Shown here in pieces: positions 21,201-33,671 of a DNA stretch of 64,000 nucleotides (position 1 is its first letter; every line of letters starts with the position of its first letter). The position numbers and the translations under genes are program-made. Under the pieces are notes generated by a model. That model was not told the origin of the DNA. It was given only the letters and a program-made list of their open reading frames with translations, and did not search any database. Source of the stretch: Primula veris (lineage: Eukaryota > Streptophyta > Magnoliopsida > Ericales > Primulaceae); contig OY821746.1 of NCBI GenBank assembly GCA_963682055.1, forward strand, positions 13,009,992 to 13,073,991, written 5' to 3'.

Positions 21201-24153
21201 CTTCAGCGATTATAGCTGCTCTGTGCTGTACAGACACTTTCCTGCTCCTCTGTGCTATCGGCTTGTACTCGGCGTTTACACTTAGGTGGTGGCATGCTGT
21301 ATTGGGGTCTAGGCCCAGCATGTCTTTAGGACTCCAGGCGAATTTATCAATGTTGTTGAGAAGGAATGCTTTCAACTCCTCGGATTCCTGTTTTGGAAGG
21401 TTATCGCCGAGGAGGAAGTAGTGCTCCTCGTCCATATCAGGAATATACACCTTCCTAAGTGTCTCTCCTACTTGTTCTTCGACCACCCTTTCAGTTTTGG
21501 ATATTAGGTTGATCAGCTTCTTTGTGCTGGTGGGTTGTTCCACAATGCTTCGTTGTTTTTGGAGAGTCGCGGTGATGTCTTCGCAGCGTCTTGAATCTTC
21601 TTGACATCCTCTGGCTGTCTCGATCTCTCCCCTATCATTTGGGTATTTGACCTTTTGGTGATAGGTCGAGGGTATGGCCTTCATGGCATGTAACCAAGGT
21701 CGGCCTAATATTGCGTTGTGACCGGAGTGGTCGTTGACCACTAAGAACTCCACGGGAACCGACACGGACCCGGTTGTGACATTGAGGATGATCTTACCCA
21801 ACGGTTTAGTCGTTTCGGAGATGAATCCGATCAGTGTGACATCGGTAGGCTGTAGATCTTGCAGCTTGAGTTCCATCTTGTCGAAGAGCTCCCTGTACAT
21901 GATATCACAAGAGGCTCCTTGGTCGACAAGTACCCTGCTGACCGTGTCTAGGCCGATTTGAACACGGAGGTTAATGGCGTCTCCGTGGGGGTAAATCACC
22001 CCTTCTTCGTCAAGATCCGAGAAAGAAATGGGCGGATGTCGTCGTGGTGTGCATTGTCGTTTAGAGGTCGACGCCTGTGATGCCTTGGCTACTTGGCCAA
22101 AGTGGGCCAGCTGCCGTTGTCGCGATCGTTCTCCGCCTGGGCCCTTGGGTCGTGACATGTGAACGACGGTGATCGTTTTGCCTTGCCGGTTGTCGGATCC
22201 CTCGATGGCCAATTGTTTGCCTTTATTCCCAGCTCCTTTGATGTACTTGGCTAGGTATCCTGCATCGCCCCACTGGTTCATTCTCCATTGCAGGTTACGG
22301 CAATGCTCAGTGAGATGGCCGTGATCCTCGTGATATGCGCAGAAGAGCTTGGAATCTCTCTGATTGGGGGGAGAGATGATCGGTTGTGGTCGGGAATACC
22401 AACTTTCCCTGCATATATCCTTGAGGATATCTTCAGCAGATAGATTGAAAGTGTATCACAGCTCGACCGGTCCGAAAGTGTTTCGGTGTTCCCTCTCTTG
22501 GGGCCGACCTTGTTGAAACGGCTTGGGTGGCATCGGGTAGGTGAGCTGGAGCGGTTTATGTTCGTTGGTCGGTGTTGGGTATGCGATCTGGAGCGGTTTG
22601 GGCTCTAGTGCTCGTGGTCGCTCTACCCTGCTATGGACCTCGGGATCTTTGCCCTTTCTGGTCGGTTGGAATGCTTCTCCCTGGTTATTCCTAACTCTTT
22701 TGCGACCCACCTGTGCCTCGCGGACCGACTCTCTTCTTGGTAGAGTTCGGTTGAGGAAACGCAGTTCGTCGTTTTTATCGGTGAGGTGGGTACAATAGGC
22801 TAGCAGGGAATCAGTGGTCGGGAAGTTTTTGCCTATGAACTTCCTTCTCGCCCAATAGCCATTAGGGATGGAGTTGATAAAGTTCTGGATGGCTATATTA
22901 TTGGCATATCGTGGAATCTGGTTTGCTACGTCGATAAAACGTATGCAGTAATCGTTGAGCCTTTCATTTGGCATCATCGTCATTTTAAGAAGGGTTTCGA
23001 TGGTAACCTTCTTTTTCCGATGAGCAGCGTATCGGGTGGAGTACGCTCTTAGCAGTTCTGCCCAGTCTCTAATGGAGCCCCGTGGTAAGTTGTGATACCA
23101 TGACGAAGCCTCTTGACCCAAGCTGTTTTTGAAAAATTTGCACATCAGTGCATGGTCATCACTCCACAGTTCCATCTTGGTCTTGTAGTGCCTCAGATGG
23201 TCGATAGGGCAATTCTTTCCATCATAGAGCCTGAATTCGGGGATGACGAACCCCATAGGATTGCGGTACCGCGTGATCTGTTCGGTACATGGGGTTTCTT
23301 GGCATACGTTCCAAGCCTGTTGGAATGCGTCATCCGTAACTTGGTAGGGGGGAGGGTATCCTCCCTGATGTGGTGGTGGGCCATATCCTTCCCCGATCCT
23401 GTATTCGGGATATCTACCGTCCTTCGTGTTTGTGTGGACACGTTCCATATGAGTGTTCAGATGGACGATAGTTATTGGGACATTGCCCCCTTGGTGGGGC
23501 ACTCTTGTATCGGGTCGCCGACCCGCTGCCTCCAGGGCGGCCCTGTACGCAGAATCTTTCACTTCATGGCGTGGGTCTTTGTCGGGTTGGATAACTGGCA
23601 ATACGATGCCGGCCGCTGTCATGGCCGTCATGCATGTCGCCAGCTGAGCTTGTAGCTGGGCGTAGTTCCTTTCATCGGCTAACGGAACAACGTGTTGTAC
23701 CTCCACCGTGGGTGGTGTAATCATCCTCGGGGGACTAGTTGGTAGTCGGGGCAACTGTCCGAGTACATGATCCTCGGGCATGCCAAACTGATGAGCTTCG
23801 TCCGTTTGTAAACGAGCACCGGAGTTGACCGAGGCTGTAGGCAAAGGGACTCTTGAGCTCGGCCCTGCCTAGGACCCGGGTAAGCGTCTTCGTGCACGCC
23901 TTAATACGGGCACGTCTTGTTCGTCCTCCGAGGACGAAGGGTGTTCGTCGACAATCCCTTCAATGAAATGTTGGTGTGGTTCGACCGGTTGTTCTTGGTT
24001 GACGTAGGAGGTTGTTGGTTGGTTTCCGGATTGGATAGCTTCATATCTGTCGCGGATGGCGAATAGATCGTCGAGGTCTTGTTGGCTAATTTGCGCGTTT
24101 TGGTTATTAGTTTCTATTATCTCGGGATGGGTTTCCTCTACATTGGTCACCAT
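18235..24153 (-). pseudogene. Ty3/gypsy gag-pol, single frame with four stop codons
   Basis: From ATG 24153 to the stop at 18235 the whole region lies in one frame (1,973 codons), broken by stops at 23869-23871, 22456-22458, 20941-20943 and 18619-18621, with no frameshift seen. Order: gag with a retrotransposon gag domain (LRHYKTKMELWSDDHALM, ~23200); a zinc knuckle (FCAYHEDHGHLTEHC, ~22330); protease (VLVDQGASCDIMY, ~21920); RT with catalytic YIDD (~20800); RNase H; a second archaeal-type RNase H (HVDGSATKDGSGAGIVLKS, ~19960); and integrase with CDKCQ, D in WAIDLVG, D in VADNGTQF and E in NGQAEVSNR, then a C-terminal domain to 18235. The second RNase H marks the Tat lineage. This copy cannot make the full polyprotein. 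Confidence 0.95.
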
Positions 24154-24212
24154 TGTCGCTCGTCTGACAGAGTATTGGTATTCGAATTCTAAACTAGTTG
24201 GGAACTAGATGA

Positions 24213-24230
24213 TTCCCGGAGACGGCGCCA
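24213..24230 (-). other. Primer-binding site of the gypsy element
   Basis: The minus strand reads TGGCGCCGTCTCCGGGAA two bases inside the 5' LTR. It resembles the tRNA-Asp-type primer site (TGGCGCCGTTGCCGGGG) used by many plant gypsy elements, with mismatches in the middle. The exact tRNA is uncertain. Confidence 0.7.
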
Positions 24231-24232
24231 TT

Positions 24233-24805
24233 TGATAAAGCCATAACTTTGATCGGTCGCGTTAGGCTTTTCAACAATAATATAATAGTAAATCAACTGT
24301 AAATAATGGACACTTCCTGATCTTTATTATTGCTCGGATTATTATCCTTGTTCGGACTATTACACTTGCTCGGATTAGTATCTCTGTTTTACAATTGTGC
24401 TCGATTTGACTATTTAATCTCTCTTCTTGGTCTTTCTCCCCTTTTATTCGGTGCTCGGCTTTATCTCTGCTCGGTTTATTTCTTGGCGTGATATGCTTTG
24501 ACTAGTTTCTCTCTTTTCTCAACTTCTCTCTATATTTTTTTGGATAGATTTTCTGGTCCATTTCTAGGAGGGGTAGTTGGCTATTTATAGGCAAATATGC
24601 CTTCTAGGATGTTGACAAATGTCTTCATCCCAGGGGGTTTTTCAGATATGGATCCCTAGTTAAGTGGGCTTGGGCTTTTGATAGTAATACCTTATTTTCT
24701 TATAAAATGCATAAGATGACCCATTTAAGCGTTGGATACCCATTTATAAAGTGGGTTGATTATTACCCGAATAGAATATTCGGGTCCAATTTTTATGTTC
24801 TATCA
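24233..24805 (-). repeat. 5' LTR of the gypsy element
   Basis: 573 bp, equal in length to 7728-8300 and about 98.6% identical by eye. It lies beside the primer-binding site, so it is the upstream LTR for the minus-strand gag-pol. Confidence 0.95.
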
Positions 24806-25026
24806 ATTTTGTGTAGTTTCATAGTCTTATTACAAAAAAGTTTAAACTAATAAATTCGTATTTGTAATTAATTTTTCAGTATCGTTTGAAATTTTTAGAT
24901 CAATGGACAAGTCAGCTATAAATTTTAAGCTCTAAGTTTCTTTGGTTTTTAATGCTGTTTATTGTTATTGTATTAACAAAAAAAATCAACGGCCGCTCCA
25001 AGAATTGAATTCTGATTCCGCCAATG

Positions 25027-26944
25027 ATTGTAAAACATATTTTTAGATAATATTTTAATAAATAATAATAAAGATTTCAAATATTATCAACTCATATACA
25101 CGCTGAACTTATTTATGTTTGAGATTTTATCCCATACAAATCTAGATTATGTCTGCCTCAGTGTTGTTTAGAACCACTCTTGTATGTTCGTGGAAAAACT
25201 ATTTAGAACCCCGTCTTATTGGTTTTACCAATTTAGTATACAATCCTTAATTTTACCAATTAGGATCATAAGTTATCAATTTTAAGCTAATTAGGCAGTT
25301 GATGTTTAACAAAATATCGTAATTGCAATCACGTTCTCTCACCTATCACGTATTAAATGTAATTACGTCAATATCCGTCAAAAATATATCTCTAAATGTG
25401 AGATATAATGCTTATAATTTCGTCTATTTATATTGTTAGACTCTAAATTGGACGAAAATCGGTATGTTAGGTACTAAAATGGTAAAATATAAAGGTTGAA
25501 TACTAAATTGGTAAAAAAAAATAGTGCACATGGTATAAATGCTTTTTTTCCCATTAAAAAAAATTTACTATACAAAATCAATTTATTAATTATTTCTTAT
25601 GGGAATAGAACTATAAACACTTCTAAATGCTTAAATATATTAGTGGGATTGGTAGTGAAAAAGTTTTGGAACAAATATATCAGAGCATTCTCAACAGTAT
25701 TTTTAAATTTTCTTTCTATATATGACTATATATAAATATTTGAACTTTGTAGATTGTCATTTTTTAGATAGTGCACAACATTGATATACACATTTGATAT
25801 TTATAAAAAGAATTTTTTATTTTTTTTTAAACTTTTTTCTTTCTTAAGCTTTTTCCACTATGCAAACATAAAAGTAAAGATATGTAATTTACTTTTGGAT
25901 AACAAACTAAAGACAATTTTTTATTTTAAGATTGTCACTAAAATTTAATATGAGAATATACGTAGACAAAAAAGAAAATCCTACCTTCAAAAAAATAAAA
26001 CATAATCTTGAAAAATGAAAACATACAAAAAAATTGTTATCAAAATCTATTGTAAAACAAAAAGATGCATTTTGGATTTGTAAATTTTACCCCATGAGAA
26101 CAAACGATGAGATCTGTGGAATCGTTATCAAAAAAATTGTTATCAAAATCTATTGTGCAATCGTTTTAAAAAAAAAAAATATTAGTACAAATAAGTTTAT
26201 GGAGATGGATGCATGATGAGTTCTTCGGTTTCCCAGAGAGAGATGAGAGAGAAGTTCACAGGAAAAATAATAATTTTGGTCTAGAGAGAGAAAGATTTAA
26301 TGAAAAAATGAAAAAAAAAAATAGAAGGACAATTCTATTTTGATTAGGAGTTGAGGGTTAACAAATTTGTAGAGAGTTCTTGCTCTTCACATTTGAATAT
26401 AAAATGTAAATATATCAAAAAATTAAAGATAAATAGGAATATAAATAGTGGGATGGGTGAGATAAATAGCCCATTAAATAGGTTAAATAGACTGTAAAAT
26501 TGAAAATGGTCATACTTATTTTACTTTACAATTGGGTTAGGCATATGAAAACATAACTAAATTTGCACCTACCATCAGTTAACCGTTAAGCACGCCCCTT
26601 CATTCCCTCTAAAAACAAACAGTTAAACTTAGAATCTCACCACCAAACCAAATGTCTCTCTCTCCCATCATTCCCTCTCTTATGTCACCTTTTACATACA
26701 AAGATAGATATAGAGAGAGAAAACTCAGGCCCAAAGAGATAGATATAGAAAGAGAAAACTCAGGTCCAAAAAAGAAGAAGAAGAAGAAGAAGAAGAGACA
26801 AGACAAGGGTTACCAAACCCTCTTACCCTTGTTCTCCCTCCTTCGAGGCCCTAGCCTTGCATGCTACTCCTTTTACGCGTTAATTATATTTAGGAAGAAA
26901 AAAATAAAGTTATCTTATCTGAGTTGTAATTAAGTTGGAGCAAA
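25027..26944. other. AT-rich intergenic region before the CHX gene
   Basis: No coding sequence is supported apart from the MITE listed separately. Near 26702-26766 a 33-bp purine-rich phrase (aaactcagg(c/t)cc with agatagatatag) is repeated, followed by a run of agaag units at 26773-26797. This is probably the upstream region of the CHX gene, but no clear TATA box was identified. Confidence 0.4.
25223..25516. mobile_element. Candidate MITE
   Basis: The left block ttttaccaatttagtata and the right block gaatactaaattggtaaa are inverted repeats of about 25 bp, enclosing ~290 bp of AT-rich non-coding DNA. No target duplication could be assigned. Confidence 0.45.
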
Positions 26945-29900
26945 ATGGACGCTACACGGAGAGTAGCGTGCAACAAGGAGCTGTTCAACCCTGTGTTGAC
27001 AATGGGTATGCAAGTTTCGTTTATTCTCGTCGTGTCCCATTGTTTTCAGCTCTTCTTGAAGCCCTTGGGACAGCCTGGTCCCGTTGCTCAGATTCTCGTA
27101 AGTACGTCGCTGATCACGTGTATTTTATTTGGTGTATTTTTTGGGTTGTTCTATTTGGAATGTTTTATGTCAATATATTGTTGATTGATTTCACACCGGC
27201 ATAAGCGAAGTGACCCAGATAGCTTAGGCGATGTTCCCTAAATAGGTGTATTTTTTTACTTTTATTTTTTCAGAATTGAGTCGTTTCCGCCAGTGATACA
27301 ATATAAAAAGAACTTACTTTATTTTTTATTTGATGGCTTATTTTGTGTATTGTTAAAGATAACACATTGTTTTTATTACGACATGGTTTAGTTTTTATGA
27401 TTTATTTGGAAATATTTTAGCATGATATAAAATATTTCGTACAAAGTTAAAAAAGTCGTAAAAAAAAATTCTAGGTTTAGTGTAAAAAGTCACCAGACCG
27501 TACGTGGCTTCACATGTTATTGCAGTATTTGTTTGATTATTTCTTGTAAATTATTACTTTCTATCCGATGGTATTAATGGTGATTCTTTTTTATGTTATT
27601 TATGCGAATACGAAAGAGACATAAACCGCTAGTTATAATTCAATTAGGTATGTAAATACAAGTACTAATTTTAATAAGTAAATTTATTAACATGAAACAA
27701 ATCATACTTAGTTACGTTGAAGCTTTGGGTGAGTTTCGTTTTTCCTTTGACGCCGTCTTTATAATCTGAATCAAGTCTGAAACTCGTAATTTGAAAAACA
27801 AAGTTATAGTTCCGAAGTAAAACTCGTATTTTTGAAATCAACCCCGTACTTCTGAAGTACGAGGCTTAACTTTTCTAAAAAAATTGATTTTTCTGGGTTG
27901 CTGTCATGCCCCGTATTTTGGATAAAATCGGGTTATGAATGTAAATTAAAATAAAAATGTTTAAATGACAAAATATGCGAAAATATTCGACAACACACTA
28001 TAATAAAAGCAAAAAGATCTTTCAGAACATGACATAATCACATTGAATAATAATTGGCCTAAGGTTAGTTAACAATACTCAAATGTGACAACACAAAATA
28101 AAAACATATTTTTATTTTTAATGTGACAACACAAAATAAAAACATATTTTTATTTTTAACAGAAGTTCTAGAAATTTCGGCATGACACAAAGTGTATTGC
28201 TATGAAATTTATATTATTCGTTGTAGTGTCAGTTGTGTTGTATATGACACTATTTAAATTATGATATTATGTGCTGAAATTACTCCAGTTACATAGATAT
28301 TGAAATTACTTCATATATCTAAATTGTTGCTGAAAGAATATATTATTTTGTGATATTTTGTTACATAGGCATGTTTCTATATTGAGCAGTTTCGATAACA
28401 TAAACTTTAAAAAATTAGCTGCATTTTCACAAACTTGTTTGAGAGTGGACATTTAACGGTTTTGAAATTTTGATCTGATAACTCGAATTTTTTAAAATCT
28501 GGCTTTTAAGACAATATTTTCAAGTTGGATGGAGTATGACTATTGATATTGAAATTATTGCAGTTAAAATGAAATGTACGTAATTTAAAATACCGTCAAA
28601 AAATGACCGAGTGATACAAGTAATATAATGTTGAAAACTACAAAACATTCACTTAGTTTTATTTGGCTATAGAATTTGATGAAATAAGTAAATCTTATTT
28701 GTGATCGGTCGCATAAACTTTCAACTCATTGATAAATTGCTTTCATGCTATCAAATAGTTAGTACGAGTACCTAATTCGGCAACCAAATATTTAATAGAT
28801 TATTTTTTATTATTTTAACAAATGCGATAACTGGTAAGATTGGTAATAAAATATTAAAAATACCGCAACAACACTAACCATAACTTTATTACCGATAATG
28901 ATTTAAAACATTTACATAAAAGTCATGGTATCAGTGGATTCATACCTGAGTGTATAAATACGCTGACTTTTCTTTTACCACTCAGTTTAACAGTTGAAAC
29001 TTGAAATAGTCATTTATATATACTGTTTATAGCTTTTATGCATATCTGTCTGGAACAATCAGATAATCTTTCGATTCAAGTACATAAGAATAGATTCAAT
29101 CATTGTACGTATTCCATAGTAATAGTCGATTATAAATTGATTATTTGGACATTTCTATTCGATATACCATAACAAAATACTAAGTTTCAGCAACAGTGAT
29201 CTTTTGCAGGGCATATTTACTCAAGTTCTTTCGGTTCTTGTTTGTTGCTCAAGTTCTTTCGGTTCTTGTTTGTTGCTCAAGTTCTTTCGGTTTTTGTTTG
29301 TTGCTACCACGTTGTAATGGCGCATTGAACATGAGTTCATGACTTATTCATTAGAAAAAAATAGTGGAAGCTAGTTAAACATGAGAAAAAATTAAAATTC
29401 TTTGTGACTTTATTCAACGATTATAAATGAGACTGTTTGAATGCTTTTTCAATCTATATCATAATTTATTATTTTGCTTACCATGACTATTCTGTGTTTT
29501 TGGCAGTCTGGGTTTGTGCTAGGCCCTTCAGGACTATCACGTATAACGACTGTAAAACGGATATTCTTCCAGGATGTTGCCGCAGACTATTACGAAGCAC
29601 TCTCATTATTTTCACGAATAATTATTATGTTTTTGATCGGCCTAGAGACGGATGTACCTTATTTAGTTCGAAATCTCCGCCCAGCTAGCATTATTGCCCT
29701 TGGTGGGTGCATAATGTGTACAATTTTCGCCGCTGCTATTACCCCTTTTGTATTCCATCAAACCGATTCTCATGGATTAAGAGTTAATATGGCCTTAATA
29801 ATCGCAGTTATATTATCAAATTGTGCCTCTCCCATAGTAATTCGTTTTGCAACAGAACTAAAATTTGCCAACACCAATTTTGGACGATTAGCCATCTCCT

Positions 29901-32900
29901 CTGCGCTAGTATGTGATACATACGCGGTGGTGTTGTTGATTATAAGCTCGAGGAGCAAAAACAAGGGGGGTTTCGCAAGTTGGATTTCGTACGGGTTTTT
30001 AGCGTTTTTAATCATAGTAGCGGTAATAGTTTTAAATATGTATATAGCAAATTGGTTAAACAGAAGAAATCGACACCAGAAACATTTAAAAAATGCTGAG
30101 GCTTTCGCGATATTAGCGCTTCTTCTTAGTGCTGCTATGGCTATAGAGACATTGGGATACAACAGTATAATTGCTTCTTTTTTAATTGGGTCGATGTTTC
30201 CGAGAGGAGGAAAAACAGCTCGTACATTGTTGCCGAAGTTAAATTATTCGGTTCACAACTTTATTTTCCCTGTTTATCTGGGATACATAGGTTTTCAAGC
30301 CGATGTAACCACCATGACTAATTTATCGAATATCGGTGTTGTTTCTCTGCTTATATTGCTGAGTCTCGGGGGTAAAATAAGTGGGACTTTGGCTGCTTGT
30401 TCTTACCTTAAAATTCCGATGAATGAGGGTGTTTTATTAGCTTTTTTGCTCAACATGAAAGGACATGCTGATGTGGTCACTCTATCACTCGGAATTCAGT
30501 ATAAGGTATGTTTTAACAACGAGTTGATGGCGATTTTGACAGTAAGCTATGATCAAATTATGGTTACGTACACAAGCTTCAAAAACTATCAATTACTATA
30601 CTAGCTTTGCCTTTCTAGCGATTTAGTTCACTTAGCACACCAATTTGGGTAAAAAATAGGTTATGGTACTCATTAGTATAAAAAACCAATTACTGTATAG
30701 TGTATACATTGTAGCTGTTCTGCTACGTCTTTATAATTTGGTACAAAACCGAAAAAAATGTTATGTTGGTTTAATAATTGCTAATTTTTGTAATTTGTTA
30801 TACAAGTTTGAAATCTGATGATGCATTAGTTTACGACCAATGATTTATTCTATTTTCCGCAATGCACCCAATCAAAGCTAAGTAGGCATGACACTACAGC
30901 TAGATAGTAGTGGTTGGTACTGTAAACTATAAGTTTAGAGTACGCTTAAGTGAATCAATTTTCTTTTTAGCAATGAGTTTCACTATTGAATGTCCTGAAG
31001 TAGTTAAAAATAGCGAATGTACCAACTGTATTGCTTTTGGATATACAGTAATTGTCTATGTCAAAACTAAGTTGGCTAAGTTTGATTAATGCAGATGTTT
31101 ACCAGCCCTCTTTTCTACAATTTAATGCTGGTAACTATAGTGGTCAACACACTAATCATGGGTCCGGTTATAACTTTCATCACAAAAAGAGAAAACGCAT
31201 CTCTAGGATATCGCCACGTAGCACTAGAATGGCAAGACCCAGAAGACGAGCTACGTATGCTCGCTTGTGTACACAACCCTCGCCACGTACCAACCATAGT
31301 GGGGCTAATATCCGCCCTAAGAGGATCCGACCAAGGCCCAATTATCCCTTATCTAATGCATTTGATAGAACTCCCTGAGAAAACAAAAACAACTCTTTTG
31401 TATCATCAGAGAGAAGACGACGAGCTCAGCGACGAAGAGAGTTATGGTGGTAACGATGTGGTTGAGATTAATGAGGCTGTTGATTCTTTTACGACAGAAA
31501 CAGGGGTTTTTGTGCAACAAGTGAAAATAGTTTCGCCTTTTGTGAATATGTTTTCGGACGTTTGTGATCGTGCAGAAGATGTACGTGCAAGTGTGATACT
31601 TCTACATTTTCATAAGCACCGGAGAATAGACGGGAAAATGGAAACCGGGAAAGAGGGCATAAGAATGACGAATCAAAAGGTAATGTTAAGCTACTATTTC
31701 TAATAAAAGCTCGAAACTGATAGTCTGGCCTACTTTTAATCATTTATATCAATGTTTTAAATAGCGTTATCGCTAGCGTAACGTTTTTTCGAGAGAAACG
31801 CTAAAAGCGCAAATAGCGTTGCTATCTAGCATTTTGTGGTGTACTTTTTTTTGCCTAAATATGCACTAAAATTTAGAACATATAGCAATAAAAGATAAAA
31901 TGTATAGTTATATTAGGTAATAATATAAAAAAATCGAAAAAAAAATTTGTTGTAGGTGAGATTCGAACTTGGGTCTGCTGAAAACTAAAACACTGTCACA
32001 ACCATCTGAACCGCACACACTTTCATGAAAATTAGACAATATATATTAATTATTTATATCCGCTGTTTTCTTTCCTAACTCGCTATTTACGCTTTTGGTC
32101 TAGAATTTCGCGCTTTTTGCGCTTTTGGTCTCCTATAGCGCGATTTTAGCGCAATTCCAGCCAAATAGTGGTTTTTCGTTGCGTTTTTTTTCAAAAAAGC
32201 GCTATTTCCCGCTATATAGAGCATTTTTTAAAAAATTGATTTATATCAGGGTGAAGTACAGCAATAGATGTTTTGGATAAATTTTTCACTTGATCATAAG
32301 TTATGTAATGCATACATTAGGCTGGATTTCTATTTGGTCCCTGTAGCTTCACTTGGAAGAACTGAACAAATAACCTAAGCTCTGATAGCATGTTAAGTTA
32401 CTGTTTGCGCAAAAATCTCAAATTATTAACCATTTATATTAATTTCCAACAGGTCCTTCGGCATGCTAAGTGCTCGGTCGCTATTTTAGTAGATAGAGGA
32501 CTCTCAAGATCATTGTCACAGGCTTCTGGGTCGGAATCATTGCAACATGTGGCGGCACTTTTTTTTGGTGGGCCTGATGATCGTGAGGCGTTGGGGTTCA
32601 GTAGGCGCTTATGTATGCATCATCACATGAATCTAACGGTTATAAGATTTTTACCAGCATCGTCAAAGGGGAGCAATACGGGGGTCAATGTTGCTCACAA
32701 GGCCGAGGAAGTTTTAATGTCTATGTCTCACGAGACAGATAGTGAGTCTGACACTGCAGTTTTGACGGATTTCTTTAGTCGGTAAGTTTTGAAAATAATA
32801 AAATGGTAGTATCATAAAAGATTATCTTATGGCTGTTAGAATATGAGAATCAAAAGATTATCAATTCTATGTTAGCAAGATTGAGTCCGTCAAATTTTTC

Positions 32901-33671
32901 ACCGGCCATCGCGTATTATTTTCGAACTGATAGGAACATTTTAGTATTATTGAATAGACTTGAAAGTAGAGACAATTATTTTGTGTTGGAAGTTGGTGGG
33001 AGCAACTGCTGCAACACATTTAGAATTTTCCGTATATGTTCATTTTTCTTCCGATTTGTGCTTCTACACAAAACTTATATAACACCTTTGTTTCTCATGA
33101 AAATAATTCTTGAAACCAAATCTTTTCATTTACGTTTCTAAAACTTTTGCTTACGGGAGTTGGTATGCCAATGATTTTTCTAAAATTATTGAGCTGGTAC
33201 AGTTTCTGAACATTTGATAAAAATAAATTTATTTTCCTCAACCTTCCTGAAAGCTTATTGGAATTCCCTCAATATTACAAGCGTTATATTTTCCATCAAC
33301 TTCGTGTATGCTCTTAGTGGTTGTACTTATTTTTCCTTCCATCAAAATATTGTATGTAGTTATCAGTGTTTTGCTATATTTTTCGGTTCAGGTACGTGAC
33401 ATCAGGCCAGGTTGGATACATAGAGAAATACGTAGAAAACGGGGCAGAGACAGCCACGGCATTAAGAGACATGACAGATATGTACTCATTATTTATAGTC
33501 GGAAAAGGTGGTCGAGGGCACTCCCCTTTAACTACAGGCATGAGTGACTGGGAAGAATGCCCTGAGCTAGGTACAGTTGGCGATCTCTTAGCTTCTTCTG
33601 ACTTTGACGTTTGTGGGTCCGTTTTGGTTATTCAACAACATAGGGTCTCAAGAAATGATGATGAACGATAG
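26945..33671 (+). CDS. Cation/H+ exchanger, CHX family (CPA2), 5 exons, 781 aa
   Basis: Exons inferred at 26945-27097, 29507-30505, 31095-31679, 32453-32781 and 33392-33671. All junctions are GT-AG, phases 0,0,0,2, total 2,346 nt. The N-terminal two thirds is a Na+/H+-exchanger-type membrane domain of roughly ten to twelve helices, with family signatures FVLGPSGL, DVAADYYEALSLFSRIIIMF, LSNCASPIVIR, ELKFANTNFGRLAISSALVC and FLIGSMFPRGG. The C-terminal third is the soluble regulatory region (ELRMLACVHNPRHVPTIVGL; VGYIEKYVENGAETATALRD; LFIVGKGG; DLLASSDFDVCGSVLVIQQ). CHX proteins exchange K+ or other monovalent cations for protons at endomembranes or the plasma membrane. The exon 1 sequence (KPLGQPGPVAQIL) suggests a CHX28-like member, from memory. 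Length is normal and no lesion is seen. Confidence 0.9.
28082..28158. repeat. 38-bp tandem duplication in CHX intron 1
   Basis: The phrase aatgtgacaacacaaaataa recurs at 28082 and 28120, and the two 38-bp units are essentially identical. Confidence 0.85.
29222..29305. repeat. 28-bp tandem repeat, 3 copies, in CHX intron 1
   Basis: caagttctttcggttcttgt recurs at 29222 and 29250, with a one-base variant at 29278. Near-perfect triplication about 200 bp before exon 2. Confidence 0.9.
31749..32232. mobile_element. MITE-like inverted-repeat element in CHX intron 3
   Basis: The left end tgttttaaatagcgttatcg and the right end (gcgctatttcccgctatata then ttttttaaaa) are imperfect inverted repeats. 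The interior of both flanks is full of agcg/cgct motifs. Elements starting with such a tttaaatagcg phrase are common hAT-like MITEs in plants. It lies wholly within an intron, between 31679 and 32453. No clear target duplication. Confidence 0.5.
31955..32020 (-). ncRNA. tRNA-derived (SINE-like or pseudo-tRNA) sequence
   Basis: On the minus strand a box A-like gcggttcagatggtt (~32000-32014) precedes a perfect box B core gttcgaatc (31960-31968), with about 32 bp between. It is followed by tcacctaca. This is the arrangement of a tRNA-type internal Pol III promoter. A cloverleaf cannot be drawn convincingly, so a SINE head or decayed tRNA is more likely than a working tRNA. It lies inside the intron-3 element. 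Confidence 0.4.

Larger units (their letters stand above)
7728..24805 (-). mobile_element. Complete Ty3/gypsy (Tat-lineage) LTR retrotransposon with antisense gene array
   Basis: Two 573-bp direct repeats with TGATA...TATCA ends bound a 17,078-bp unit, flanked by the 5-bp duplication atttt (7723-7727 and 24806-24810). The coding order on the minus strand is gag, protease, RT, RNase H, a second RNase H, integrase. The second (archaeal-type) RNase H and the long region between pol and the 3' LTR with tandem repeats are marks of the Tat lineage. By eye the LTRs differ at about 8 positions (~1.4%), so the insertion is young. About 10 kb between pol and the 3' LTR holds plus-strand genes, described individually. 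Confidence 0.95.
7430..25026. mobile_element. Short hAT-like element split by the 17-kb gypsy insertion
   Basis: The left end catgggcggaaccag (7430) and the right end ctgattccgccaatg (ending 25026) are inverted repeats. The flanks attgtaag (7422-7429) and attgtaaa (25027-25034) form an 8-bp target duplication with one mismatch, as expected for hAT transposition. After removing the gypsy element and its duplicated 5 bp, about 514 bp remain (7430-7727 plus 24811-25026), AT-rich and non-coding, so it was non-autonomous. It was in place before the gypsy element landed in it. Confidence 0.7.

Noticed and set aside
18500..23655. Many plus-strand frames of 60-180 codons opposite gag-pol
   Set aside because: They are shadows of the minus-strand gag-pol, which has clear domains; their residues show no family similarity.
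26609..26806. Leu/Ser/Phe-rich minus-strand frame
   Set aside because: Arises from agaag and agatagatatag simple repeats.
30506..30604. Extension of CHX exon 2 past the gtatgt donor at 30506
   Set aside because: The next exon joins in phase at 30505 and continues the membrane domain; the read-through adds residues not expected in the family and soon stops.
31955..32020. Functional tRNA gene
   Set aside because: Box A and box B are present but acceptor and anticodon stems cannot be paired convincingly; kept only as tRNA-derived sequence.
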